Of a DNA stretch of 64,000 nucleotides, positions 27,670-36,347 are shown in pieces. The notes beneath the pieces are model-generated. The model worked only from the letters and a program-made list of their open reading frames with translations, was not told the origin of the DNA and searched no databases. Within the stretch, counting starts at the first letter, position 1; each line of letters opens with the position of its first letter. The translations under genes and the position numbers were made by a program. The DNA comes from Chitinophagaceae bacterium (GTDB lineage Bacteria > Bacteroidota > Bacteroidia > Chitinophagales > Chitinophagaceae), in assembly GCA_016720745.1 (NCBI GenBank), contig JADKKA010000018.1:434001-498000 (forward strand), in the 5' to 3' direction.

Positions 27670-28473
27670 TTATTTCACAATACCATACATATTTGAATGG
27701 GCCAGAAACCCGATATAACGGGAGTCCATACTCATATGCCTGTTATCTCCCAATACAAAGTATAGTTGTTCCTGAATTTTATTGGTCCCCATTTTGATCC
27801 CGGGAATGGCATGGTATAATTTATAATTCAAAGAGGTTACTTCAATGGTTTCACCGGGTAATGGAATCCTGACTGGCCCGTAATTGGAACTATTCCAGTG
27901 CAGGGCCGGATTGATGCTGGCATACATCGTATCCTCGCTGATCATCGGCTCCGGAAATGCATGCTCCACCTGAATGATCTCAGGTTGCCTTTTTTGTATT
28001 TGCGCCAGCTGATCACGGCTGAGTGCCAAACGATAAATGATCTGATTGTTCAGGCTCTCCGCTGGCCCGAAATCATTTCGGGCATCCCCGGCTAACAACT
28101 CATCCTCCAGCATCGCGACCGCATAAATTTTATACATCAGTTTCACCCCCGGAGGAAATGGTACCATCTTTCCATTCAGGTACACCGTATCATTCCGGAT
28201 TTGTAAACTGTCACCGGAAATGGCAACCAGCCGACAAAAACGTTTTTCCCAATGTTTTTGAAAATGCCCTTCTTCATCCGGCCCTGCCGTGTAATCATCG
28301 CCATAATAATGGAAGGCAACGATATCATTCCGGTTGAATTGATTGGCTGAACGAATATAGAAGCTTTCTCCTTCGCGGATCGTTTCGGCCATACTGTTGG
28401 AAGGCGCCCTGTACACCCCGCCTTTACAGGAACAGAGTACTGTGAAGAAAAAAAACAAAAGGGCCGTTCGCAT
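27670..28473 (-). CDS. Signal peptidase I-like lipoprotein lacking the general-base lysine
   Basis: 267 aa, S26 family. The catalytic serine motif is PSNSM with Ser27, and the C-terminal box GDNRHMSMDSRYIG is well conserved. In the middle box, where active enzymes read K-R-x-x-x-x-P/A-G-D, this protein reads C80-R81-L-V-A-I-S-G-D, so the lysine that acts as general base is Cys80. A lipoprotein-type leader (LLFFFFTVLCSC, Cys16) replaces the usual N-terminal membrane anchor. It could be catalytically dead, use another base, or bind signal peptides only. A terminator hairpin of the upstream S46 gene ends 8 nt before its start codon. Confidence 0.8.
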   Translation of the reverse strand: MRTALLFFFFTVLCSCKGGVYRAPSNSMAETIREGESFYIRSANQFNRNDIVAFHYYGDDYTAGPDEEGHFQKHWEKRFCRLVAISGDSLQIRNDTVYLNGKMVPFPPGVKLMYKIYAVAMLEDELLAGDARNDFGPAESLNNQIIYRLALSRDQLAQIQKRQPEIIQVEHAFPEPMISEDTMYASINPALHWNSSNYGPVRIPLPGETIEVTSLNYKLYHAIPGIKMGTNKIQEQLYFVLGDNRHMSMDSRYIGFLAHSNMYGIVK

Positions 28474-28480
28474 AAATAAA

Positions 28481-28506
28481 AAAGCGCCGGCATTTGCCGG
28501 CGCTTT
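28481..28506 (-). terminator. Rho-independent terminator abutting a start codon
   Basis: An 11-bp perfect stem, AAAGCGCCGGC / GCCGGCGCTTT, around loop ATTT is followed on the minus strand by a T run. It lies 20 nt after the stop of the S46 peptidase gene and only 8 nt before the ATG of the signal-peptidase-like gene. Confidence 0.88.
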
Positions 28507-28525
28507 AAAGTTAATACATTGGTAC

Positions 28526-30691
28526 TTATTTCATCAGCTTCAGCTCTTTGATAATATTGCTGCCACCACCCAGTTTGTCAATGCACCACAGCACATAACG
28601 GATATCCACACAGATGGTACGATTAAGGTCTTTGTCAAAAGCCAGCTTATGACTGAGGGCCTCGTAGTTGCCATCAAAAGCCAGACCGATCAGTTCACCC
28701 CTGTTATTGATTACAGGTGAACCGGAATTACCACCGGTAATATCATTGGTGGTGATGAATCCGATCACCAGATCTTTCCGGGTAGGATCCATATACTGAC
28801 CGAAATCTTTTTTCTTCAGCAATTCAATCTGGTTGGCAGGTAAATCAAATTCATAATCACCTGCTTTGTATTTTTCAAGCAAACCTTTGGAGGTCGTTAC
28901 ATAATCATAGAAAACGGCATCACGCGGACGGTATGATTTTACATTACCATAACTCACCCGCATGGTGAATGTGGCATCGGGGTACATCATTTTAGATTTT
29001 ACCGGATCCATTTCCATAATGCCTTTGAGATACAGCCTGCCATATTCAGCATTCTTTGCAGTGAACTGCTGGAAGAGTGACATGTATTTACTGGTATAAT
29101 TGGTAAAGAAAGCACTGGCCTGGGCAAATGCCGGGTCCGTCTGCAGGGTATTGGCATCCGGATTGGACACAAAAGCGTTCCATTTCGCATCATTAAAGAT
29201 CATCGTATTCTTAAACATATCGGCCGCATACTTTTTATAAGTAGCGTCATCATCCAGCGGACCGTATTTGTCTTTTAAACCGCCATAAAATCCAAGCGGG
29301 TGCTGTTCCTTCACTACATCTTCATAAAACATACGGGTTACAGCGGCTACAATATTCTGATCGGATGTGGCATTTTCTTCTTCCAGGAAAGCAGCTCTTT
29401 GTTTGTCCACTGCCTCGGCCGCTTTTTTGGCATCTGCCACCGGCGTACCTGGTTTTACCAGCGCGGCTTCCAGCTGAAGCATAGAGGCCGCAAAAGATAA
29501 TAAACCGGAACCGGCTATGCCTTCATTGATATACATCCGGTGTTTGGCATATGGTTTCCAGTTATCATAAGCCTTTCCCCATTCAGCAAAAATGTTTTCA
29601 TATTCTGGCTTGCCTTTAGCCCAGGCATTGAATTTTTCTTCAAACGCTTTTTTCTGTCCGTACACATCATACTTCAGCAACTGCTTGGTCTCCCCATCAT
29701 AAAATTTCCAGTAATTGGCAATACCGGCATAATCAGAAGCCAGCTTGAGTTTGATGGCTGGATCTTTTTTCATTTCCTCGAACATGTATTTCAAACGGGC
29801 ATCCCTCAATTTTACCAGGGTAGGGTTATTGATGTCTGTTGCCAGTTTAATTCCATAAGAACTTTCATAACGATTGGTACCGCCGGGATATCCCCAGATC
29901 ATGGAAAAATCACCATCTTTCAGGGGTTTCAAAGAAACAGGCAGGAACCATTTTGGTTTCAGGGGAATATTCGCATCGGTATATTTAGCAGGTTTACCTT
30001 CGGGATTACTGTATACACGGAATACAGAAAAATCACCGGTATGACGGGGCCATTCCCAGTTGTCCGTATCACCGCCAAATTTACCTACGCTTTCAGGAGG
30101 AGTACCTACTAAACGGATATCAGTATAACGCTGGTAAACAAAAGCCAGGAACTGGTTACCCTTGAAAAGAGAATTTACACGGGTTTCAATATTCTGTGTG
30201 GCATCACTCATTCTTTTGTTGATGGCGGCCAGCACTTCAGCTTGTTTTTTCAGACGGTCAGCACCACTCAGTCCTTTCAGGGAATCCATCACTTCTTTGG
30301 TTACATCTTCAATCCGCAGCAGGAACTGAACGGAAAGGTTGGTCGGAATTTCTTCTCCCTTATTGCGGGCATAAAAGCCATCGCGGAGATAGTTTTTGTC
30401 CATCGTACTGGCAGAAGCAATCGCATCATACCCGCAGTGGTGGTTGGTAAAAATCAATCCTTCGGCACTCACAATTTCACCGGTACAGCCACCGCCAAAA
30501 ATGATGATGGCATCTTTCAGAGAGGCTTTGTTGATGTTGTACAATTGATCTTTGGTCAGTTTCAATCCTTTTTTCACCATATCGTTGTACACCTGCTGAC
30601 CCAGTAACAGGGGCAGCCACATTCCCTCATCAGCAAAAGAGCGGAAGAAAAGACCAATGGCCAGAATCGTTGTAAGCAATAGTTTCTTCAT
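28526..30691 (-). CDS. S46 family dipeptidyl-peptidase (DPP7-like)
   Basis: 721 aa from the ATG at 30691, which opens the signal peptide MKKLLLTTILAIGLFFRSFA; the longer TTG frame is rejected. The catalytic triad is visible as His in LIFTNHHCGYDA (84-85), Asp in FGGDTDNWEWPRHTGDF (about 208-220) and Ser656 in TGGNSGSP. Eighteen residues after the serine is Gly674 (LAFDGN). In this family Gly at that place goes with DPP7-type preference for hydrophobic P1 residues, and Arg with DPP11 (acidic P1). Periplasmic; it removes N-terminal dipeptides from oligopeptides for amino-acid supply. Start codons of this gene and the GH18 gene face each other across 95 nt. Confidence 0.92.
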   Translation of the reverse strand: MKKLLLTTILAIGLFFRSFADEGMWLPLLLGQQVYNDMVKKGLKLTKDQLYNINKASLKDAIIIFGGGCTGEIVSAEGLIFTNHHCGYDAIASASTMDKNYLRDGFYARNKGEEIPTNLSVQFLLRIEDVTKEVMDSLKGLSGADRLKKQAEVLAAINKRMSDATQNIETRVNSLFKGNQFLAFVYQRYTDIRLVGTPPESVGKFGGDTDNWEWPRHTGDFSVFRVYSNPEGKPAKYTDANIPLKPKWFLPVSLKPLKDGDFSMIWGYPGGTNRYESSYGIKLATDINNPTLVKLRDARLKYMFEEMKKDPAIKLKLASDYAGIANYWKFYDGETKQLLKYDVYGQKKAFEEKFNAWAKGKPEYENIFAEWGKAYDNWKPYAKHRMYINEGIAGSGLLSFAASMLQLEAALVKPGTPVADAKKAAEAVDKQRAAFLEEENATSDQNIVAAVTRMFYEDVVKEQHPLGFYGGLKDKYGPLDDDATYKKYAADMFKNTMIFNDAKWNAFVSNPDANTLQTDPAFAQASAFFTNYTSKYMSLFQQFTAKNAEYGRLYLKGIMEMDPVKSKMMYPDATFTMRVSYGNVKSYRPRDAVFYDYVTTSKGLLEKYKAGDYEFDLPANQIELLKKKDFGQYMDPTRKDLVIGFITTNDITGGNSGSPVINNRGELIGLAFDGNYEALSHKLAFDKDLNRTICVDIRYVLWCIDKLGGGSNIIKELKLMK

Positions 30692-30786
30692 ATAGGAGAA
30701 TTTAGGCAGCAAACCTACGGAAAAAGGGGGTCGAAAAAGCTGAACTTTTACCAAAACGCTTATCTTGAAGTTTATATTGATTGCTT

Positions 30787-32142
30787 ATGAAAAAGCTGTT
30801 TTTTGCCGGTTTTTTGCTGGTCATGCTGATCAGTTCCTGTAGTAAAAAGGACAGTCCATCCCCCAGCCCCACACCAACCCCTGTCCCTGGCTGTGCCAGT
30901 AATACTAACCCGTCAAACGGCACCATATTTACCAGCTCCACCACTACTTTGAATTTTAACTGGAGCGCCGTCTCTGGTGCAACGGCCTATGATCTTTACC
31001 TGGGTACATCAGCTGCTTCTGCATCGGTTATTGCCAGCAATATTACCGGGACCAGTCATACCATGCCGATGCTGATGACCCCATCTTCTGAAACCTATTA
31101 CTGGTATGTAAAACCCAAAAACAGCAGCGGTACCTCAGCAGCCTGTAGCCCCACCGCCACTTCTTTTACTTTTGCCGTGATTCAAAGCCCGGCAGCTTTT
31201 GGGTATTATGTAGTGGGATACTTTCCATCTTACCGGAACCTGGCCGATGTGCCCGATATAAAATTCAGGATGACGAATTGTGTGGTTTATTCTTTTTATA
31301 CAGTGAACAGCAGTGGAGACTTAGCTGCTCCTTCCTCACCTGCTGCCACATTAACCGCATTGCGTGATAAGGCCCGCACCAATAATGCCAAAGTATTCCT
31401 GGGCATCAATGATGGCAGTGGTGATGGCAAAACCTATTTTAAAAATATGGCGGCCACGGCAGGAGGCAGGAATAATTTTATCAAACAAATCATGAATACC
31501 GTCAGGGCCAATAACCTGGATGGGGTGGATATGGACTGGGAATACCCGACCACCACAGATGGCACCGACGCTACTTTTACTTTACTGATGAAAGAACTTT
31601 CAGATTCACTTCACCGAGATGGCCGTTATTATTTAACAGCAGCGATCACAGCAGGTAAGTATGCCGGTGGGGCCAGAGATGCGATCCGCAGCGAGTTGTT
31701 TCCTTATGTAGACTTCTTCAATATCATGGCTTATGATGATTTCAGCACGACGGTTCCTTATAAACACCACAGTGATTATGCACTGGCTCAAACCTGTCTC
31801 AATTACTGGTTAACCACCCGGGGTATGCCGGCCTCCAAGGCGGTGCTGGGTTTACCAGCTTATGGCCGCCCATCGGGAATTACACAATCCAATACCATCC
31901 TTACTTATAAAACTATTTTGTCACAGGGTGGGAATCCCCAATACGATTCGGCCGTAGTAACAGCTTCCGGGTATCCATCGCCGTTCACCATTTATTATAA
32001 CGGACAATACACGGTGAAGCGCAAAGCCAAACTGGCCAAGGATATTGCCAACGGCGTGATGTTCTGGGAAAAATGGCAGGATGATCCGGGTGCTAACTCC
32101 TTACTGAAGGCAGCCTGTGATACCGTGGGCCGGGCTTATTGA
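30787..32142 (+). CDS. GH18 family glycoside hydrolase (chitinase-like) lipoprotein
   Basis: 451 aa from the ATG at 30787. Lipoprotein signal MKKLFFAGFLLVMLISSC (Cys18) and a Ser/Pro linker. An Fn3/Ig-like domain spans about 38-130 (LNFNWSAVSGATAYDLYLG). The GH18 barrel starts at VVGYFPSYRN. The catalytic motif LDGVDMDWEYP gives D245, D248, D250 and E252 (proton donor), intact. FNIMAYDDF and a final FWEKWQDDP are further family strands. It is expected on the outer surface, cleaving chitin, chito-oligosaccharides or an N-glycan core. Its stop codon is 4 nt from that of the convergent gene. Confidence 0.92.
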   Translation: MKKLFFAGFLLVMLISSCSKKDSPSPSPTPTPVPGCASNTNPSNGTIFTSSTTTLNFNWSAVSGATAYDLYLGTSAASASVIASNITGTSHTMPMLMTPSSETYYWYVKPKNSSGTSAACSPTATSFTFAVIQSPAAFGYYVVGYFPSYRNLADVPDIKFRMTNCVVYSFYTVNSSGDLAAPSSPAATLTALRDKARTNNAKVFLGINDGSGDGKTYFKNMAATAGGRNNFIKQIMNTVRANNLDGVDMDWEYPTTTDGTDATFTLLMKELSDSLHRDGRYYLTAAITAGKYAGGARDAIRSELFPYVDFFNIMAYDDFSTTVPYKHHSDYALAQTCLNYWLTTRGMPASKAVLGLPAYGRPSGITQSNTILTYKTILSQGGNPQYDSAVVTASGYPSPFTIYYNGQYTVKRKAKLAKDIANGVMFWEKWQDDPGANSLLKAACDTVGRAY

Positions 32143-32146
32143 TCTA

Positions 32147-32965
32147 TTATTTATACCCGATCCATTTCCGGTCGGTCATATTGAAGAACCAATACATACC
32201 ATTGGTATAAGCGAAGTTGAAACTGGTTTCAGCCGGCGCACCCTCAGGAAGTTTGAGTACCTGTGTCAGTAAACCTGTCTTTTGGTTGTACAGCTCAACC
32301 TGGAAATCAATAAAATTCAGAAAACCCAATTGCGCATTGGGTATGCCGGTGTAAACGACCGTGGTATAATTATAGTTATTAATCCTTCCTTCAGTAGTAG
32401 TTTCGTCAGTAGCGGATGATATTCCCCAACGGATGAAAATATTTTTTCCATTGGGTTTTCGGTCTGCAGCTTTGTACGCAATCACCGAATCTCCTGAAAG
32501 AAAGAGCACTGTTTTTTCAGCCGGATTAAAAGCACCCACTACTTGTTGTCCGGGTTGTAACATTCCGGTATCCAGTGTTTGCAATTGATCCAAATTGGTG
32601 CCACTGGCATCGAGTTTATAACTGAACCAACCGGCTCGGTCAAAACCATTTCCCTGAATCGATTTGGTAACCGGATTATACCAGAGCCCCCGGGTATCTA
32701 CTTTGCAGCTGGAATAAATGGAAGACACTCTTTTCCCCTGCTGATCAAAAATGGTCATTGGATATTGATAATTGCCTGCCATGGCTGTAAAATACTTTTT
32801 CAATACCGGATGCCAGGCCACAGATGCACCACGGGTACCGGGTTTTCCACTGATCGCTTCCCCGGGTACCTGAAGTTCTATTACTTTTTCAAGGGTCCTG
32901 GTTTTTACCTGTGCCTGTACTGCCATACCAATGAAGAGGGCTGTTCCGGCGAGTAAATATTTCAT
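32147..32965 (-). CDS. Secreted protein of unknown function, possibly beta-propeller-like
   Basis: 272 aa with signal peptide MKYLLAGTALFIGMAVQAQ. It has repeating strand units such as GASVAWHPVLKKYFTAMAG, VVGAFNPAEKTVLFLSGDS and NFAYTNGMYWFFNMTDRK, which suggest a partial propeller or beta-sandwich. No motif allows a function to be named. It is transcribed toward the GH18 gene and ends 4 nt from it. Confidence 0.62.
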   Translation of the reverse strand: MKYLLAGTALFIGMAVQAQVKTRTLEKVIELQVPGEAISGKPGTRGASVAWHPVLKKYFTAMAGNYQYPMTIFDQQGKRVSSIYSSCKVDTRGLWYNPVTKSIQGNGFDRAGWFSYKLDASGTNLDQLQTLDTGMLQPGQQVVGAFNPAEKTVLFLSGDSVIAYKAADRKPNGKNIFIRWGISSATDETTTEGRINNYNYTTVVYTGIPNAQLGFLNFIDFQVELYNQKTGLLTQVLKLPEGAPAETSFNFAYTNGMYWFFNMTDRKWIGYK

Positions 32966-33027
32966 TGTAAAATTTTAGGCAAGTACGCACACAAAGAGCC
33001 TTGATCATATACCCTCATGCGGGTATC

Positions 33028-33240
33028 TTAGGAAGAAAACCGGGAAGAATTGCTTTCTGCAGGCTGATCCAACGGTTTGCTGTTAAGGGTTGTTTGTAAT
33101 AGCAGGTTGGTATCACAGTTGTCACCATCACAGCAGGGGAGGGCATTGGTATGACAAACTGGACACTGGTAATGGCCATGCACATGTACCAGGGTGACCG
33201 GTTGTCCGCAAAAAAGACATTGTTGCAAAGCTTGGTTCAT
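33028..33240 (-). CDS. Small zinc-ribbon protein coupled to obg
   Basis: 70 aa. Two CxxC pairs, C8/C11 (CLFC) and C26/C29 (CPVC), with His19, His21 and His23 between them, and a further CCDGDNC cluster (C36, C37, C42), point to zinc binding. The ATG overlaps the obg stop codon by 4 nt (ATGA), which indicates translational coupling. The tail is Ser-rich. No family is recognised. Confidence 0.68.
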   Translation of the reverse strand: MNQALQQCLFCGQPVTLVHVHGHYQCPVCHTNALPCCDGDNCDTNLLLQTTLNSKPLDQPAESNSSRFSS

Positions 33241-34238
33241 TCCACCGGTTTATTCAGAACATTCCAGAGCAAATCCTTTAGTTCGGTCAGCCCTTTATTG
33301 GTTACAGAGGAAATAAAGAGATGCGGAATGCCTTCGGGTAACTGTTTTTCAATTTCTGCTTTCAGTTCATCATCCAGCATATCACTTTTACTGATCGCAA
33401 TGATGAATTGTTTGTGCAGTAATTCGGGATTGTATTCTTCTAACTCATGATAGAGAATCTCAAATTCTTTTTTATGATCGTTGCTGTCTGCAGGGATCAG
33501 AAATAGCAGGATGGAATTTCTTTCGATATGACGGAGAAAACGATGTCCCAGTCCCTTACCCTCAGCGGCTCCTTCAATGATTCCCGGTAAATCGGCAATA
33601 CAGAAACTCTTGCCATCGCGGTATTCCACGATTCCCAGGTTGGGTGTGATGGTGGTAAATGCATAATCGGCAATCTTGGGTTTGGCCGCCGTAATCACGG
33701 ATAACAAAGTGGATTTACCGGCATTGGGAAATCCTACCAGTCCCACATCAGCGAGTACTTTCAGCTCCAGTACCTTCCAGCCTTCCAGTCCGGGTAAACC
33801 GGGTTGGGCATATTCCGGTGCCTGGTTGGTAGGGGTTGCGAAATGGGCATTGCCCAATCCGCCCTTGCCTCCGGGCAGCCAGGTGATTTCCTGTCCGTCT
33901 TCCAGGATTTCAACTTCCTGTTGACCGCTTTCTTCATCCATGGCCACGGTGCCAAGTGGTACTTCGATGATGATATCTTTTCCATCCCGGCCGGTGCTGT
34001 TATTGGCCCCGCCTTTTTCGCCGTCTTCTGCCAGTACATTCTTATGATAACGCAGGTGCAGGAGGGTCCAGAGGTTACGGTTGCCTTTGAGGATGATATG
34101 TGCACCCCGGCCACCGTCTCCACCATCGGGTCCGCCCATGGCCGTGAATTTATTCCGCATAAAATGCCTGTTTCCTGCCCCGCCATGCCCGCTGCGGCAA
34201 TAAATGCGTATCTGGTCTACAAAATTGCTTTTCTCCAA
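33237..34238 (-). CDS. obgE: GTPase Obg (ribosome assembly)
   Basis: 333 aa if translation begins at the TTG at 34238 (reading MEKSNFVDQIRIYCRSGHGG), which places the start where Obg proteins normally begin; the frame is open to a GTG at 34280 and contains no ATG. The glycine-rich Obg fold (GGPDGGDGGRG, LPGGKGGLGNAHFATPTNQ) is followed by the G domain: G1 GFPNAGKST, G2 around TTITPNLG, G3 DLPGIIEGA, G4 SKSDML, G5 ISSVTNKG. It acts in 50S subunit assembly and the stress response. The Zn-ribbon gene overlaps its end by 4 nt. Confidence 0.93.
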   Translation of the reverse strand: MEKSNFVDQIRIYCRSGHGGAGNRHFMRNKFTAMGGPDGGDGGRGAHIILKGNRNLWTLLHLRYHKNVLAEDGEKGGANNSTGRDGKDIIIEVPLGTVAMDEESGQQEVEILEDGQEITWLPGGKGGLGNAHFATPTNQAPEYAQPGLPGLEGWKVLELKVLADVGLVGFPNAGKSTLLSVITAAKPKIADYAFTTITPNLGIVEYRDGKSFCIADLPGIIEGAAEGKGLGHRFLRHIERNSILLFLIPADSNDHKKEFEILYHELEEYNPELLHKQFIIAISKSDMLDDELKAEIEKQLPEGIPHLFISSVTNKGLTELKDLLWNVLNKPVE

Positions 34239-34408
34239 AATCGGTAACTTGTTTGAGCTCCAAAAATAACCTTTAAGCACAACTTAATGCCAATCAGGGA
34301 AATATTGCCGGTTTTTAAAGAATTGAGGCCTGGAAAGGTTCGGAATAAACTGTTAAGGATAAACAGGATGATGCATCAAAACGGTTCCACATTTTGTCAA
34401 TATTAAAA

Positions 34409-34753
34409 ATGAAGCATATGAAGTTATTGATTCCGATAGCGCTGATTGGCCTCTTCGCTTTTCAGTGCAATAAGGACTACACCGATTATTCCTGTATCAA
34501 TAATAAGATCGGCCGGATCAAATCCCAGCGAAAATGGAATCCCCCGGCCCAGGTGAATGAATACATCTATAATGGAAAGCATGTATTTCTTTTCTCCGCC
34601 GACTGCTGTGATCAGTTTTATGAGTTGTATGATGAAAACTGTAACCTGATCTGTGCACCTTCAGGTGGGATTTCCGGTAATGGTGATGGAAAGTGTACCG
34701 ATTTTCAAACCACCGCGCAGTTTGTCAGACTGGTTTGGAAGGATGACCGCTAA
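34409..34753 (+). CDS. Small lipoprotein, conserved Cys-rich Bacteroidota family (possibly DUF6970)
   Basis: 114 aa from the ATG at 34409; a second ATG at 34418 is equally possible. Leader MKLLIPIALIGLFAFQC gives the lipid-attached Cys. The mature part reads WNPPAQVNEYIYNGKHVFLF, then ADCCDQFYELYDENCNLICA, then PSGGISGNGDGKC. This is a Cys-rich signature found in small Bacteroidota lipoproteins of unknown role. Assignment to DUF6970 is from memory of the pattern and not tested. Confidence 0.68.
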   Translation: MKHMKLLIPIALIGLFAFQCNKDYTDYSCINNKIGRIKSQRKWNPPAQVNEYIYNGKHVFLFSADCCDQFYELYDENCNLICAPSGGISGNGDGKCTDFQTTAQFVRLVWKDDR

Positions 34754-34768
34754 TGACTTTAAATAAAA

Positions 34769-34795
34769 AAAGCGATGACTACGGGTCATCGCTTT
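34769..34795 (-). terminator. Rho-independent terminator
   Basis: An 11-bp perfect stem AAAGCGATGAC / GTCATCGCTTT with loop TACGG is followed on the minus strand by a T-rich tail (TTTTTATTTAAAG). It ends the T9SS cargo gene that stops at 34815. On the plus strand there is no T run after it. Confidence 0.88.
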
Positions 34796-34814
34796 CGTAC
34801 ATCAGGGACATTGT

Positions 34815-36071
34815 TTATTGTACAACAATCTTAGACTGATAAGTTGAATTGCCATTTGCATCCAGCACTTTTACAAGATACACTCCTCTCGCAACCGCTT
34901 TAGATAAACTGATGGATTGAACATGGTTCACGCCACTGGTATTTACCTGTTGCTGTAACACCTGACGACCCATTACATCAGTTACCTGTACGGTATAACT
35001 GCCGGCATCCAGCTGACCAAAGCGGATGACAAATTGGTGATCAGTTACAGGGTTAGGGAAGATACTGACCTGGTTATTTTCTGTGATGGCTACCGGTTTG
35101 CTGCGCATCAGATCAATAGGAGCTGTTTCTTTTTTATTGCCGGAAACCAGCAGGTTGCCATTGGCGAGATCGGAAGTATGCCAAATGGTACCATTTACGG
35201 GCAGGGGACTTGCTTTCCATGATTTGGGATCCACTGTAAAAAGGGAAGTGGATGCTGCGGCACTGGCCACCACGATTTTATTGTCTGCATTCACAGCTGC
35301 ACCATTGATGGAAAATCCGTTAGGTAAACCTGTTACCATTCCGAGGTGGGTGGCAATCTTGGTTTCTGTATTGATTTTGAAAACCTGGTTACGGGCAGAG
35401 AACACATATAAATTGCCGTCATCATCAGCAATCATATCACCACCGTAACTGCTGCAGGAACTATGAATGGATACTTCTTTATTGGATTGATCATCGGCGA
35501 TCCGGCCGAGGTCAGTGATCACCGGTTTTTTACCGGTGCTGAAACGAATCAGCTGGGAGCCATCATTGGTCATGGCATAACCATAACCATCAGCCGCAAT
35601 CACCATTCGTGTTACGATATTTCCCTGATCGGTTGACTTGACCGGCCGGCCGGTAAAGGGAACCGTTACATAATACACCTGCTGGGTCTTCATGTCAATA
35701 TAACGCAGCTGGTCAATAAACATGGGGGTGTACCAGATACGGCCATTCTTCTGATCAAATGCCAGGGCGGCTACACCACTGCTGAAAGCGGGTTGTTCCG
35801 GGAAGCCCATCTGGTTTACTGTGGCAGCGGCTGCATATTGCTTTTTCGTAAAAGCATCAAATGCTACCTGGTTTGCAGCCATGCCATTGATCAGGGTTCC
35901 GCTGTAGGTACCTGTGCCCATATTCAACACCCGCAGCTGCATCCAGCCATTGGTTTGGTTGGGAGCATCGGTGATGGCATAGGCAAAATTGTTATCCTGC
36001 TGTGCAAAACTGGTTGCCGCGAGGAAAAGAGATCCGGATAAAACAGAAAGAAAGGGTAGATGTTTTCTCAT
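34815..36071 (-). CDS. T9SS-sorted secreted protein with propeller-like repeats
   Basis: 418 aa. Signal peptide ending in SFAQ. Residues about 25-330 contain repeated strand motifs (GVAALAFDQKNGRIWYTPMF, GDMIADDDGNLYVFSA, FSINGAAVNADNKIVVAS) suggesting a beta-propeller. The C-terminal 80 residues are a type A T9SS sorting domain: VSIFPNPVTDHQFVIRF, then VTDVMGRQVLQQQV, then ARGVYLVKVLDANGNS. It is exported through the Sec and T9SS pathways to the surface or medium. Function is unknown. The leader just before the ATG (AAACTTTAAGCT) resembles those of the next two cargo genes. Confidence 0.85.
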   Translation of the reverse strand: MRKHLPFLSVLSGSLFLAATSFAQQDNNFAYAITDAPNQTNGWMQLRVLNMGTGTYSGTLINGMAANQVAFDAFTKKQYAAAATVNQMGFPEQPAFSSGVAALAFDQKNGRIWYTPMFIDQLRYIDMKTQQVYYVTVPFTGRPVKSTDQGNIVTRMVIAADGYGYAMTNDGSQLIRFSTGKKPVITDLGRIADDQSNKEVSIHSSCSSYGGDMIADDDGNLYVFSARNQVFKINTETKIATHLGMVTGLPNGFSINGAAVNADNKIVVASAAASTSLFTVDPKSWKASPLPVNGTIWHTSDLANGNLLVSGNKKETAPIDLMRSKPVAITENNQVSIFPNPVTDHQFVIRFGQLDAGSYTVQVTDVMGRQVLQQQVNTSGVNHVQSISLSKAVARGVYLVKVLDANGNSTYQSKIVVQ

Positions 36072-36279
36072 AGCTTAAAGTTTTAGGATTGATCCCTGCG
36101 GTCAGGCAGGGGTTAAAACAGGATTTAAATTACATCATTTTTGGAAGTGAATAAAGAAATATTGCAGGAACGGTAAGAGGGAAACCACTTGACGTATTAA
36201 AAATTCCCTTTATAAAAGGGCCTTTAAAAACAGGTGATAAGCCTGATGGGAAGGGGAAGAAACAACTATAAATGAAAAA

Positions 36280-36323
36280 GCAAAGCTGTACACATTTTGA
36301 CGGTTTCAATGTGACAGCTTTGC
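36280..36323 (-). terminator. Rho-independent terminator
   Basis: GCAAAGCTGT (36280-36289) pairs with ACAGCTTTGC (36314-36323), extended inward by ACATT/AATGT. On the minus strand a TTTTTC tail follows. It ends the cargo gene stopping at 36348. Confidence 0.85.
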
Positions 36324-36347
36324 CTGTTTGTATAGTCGGTTTTCCTT

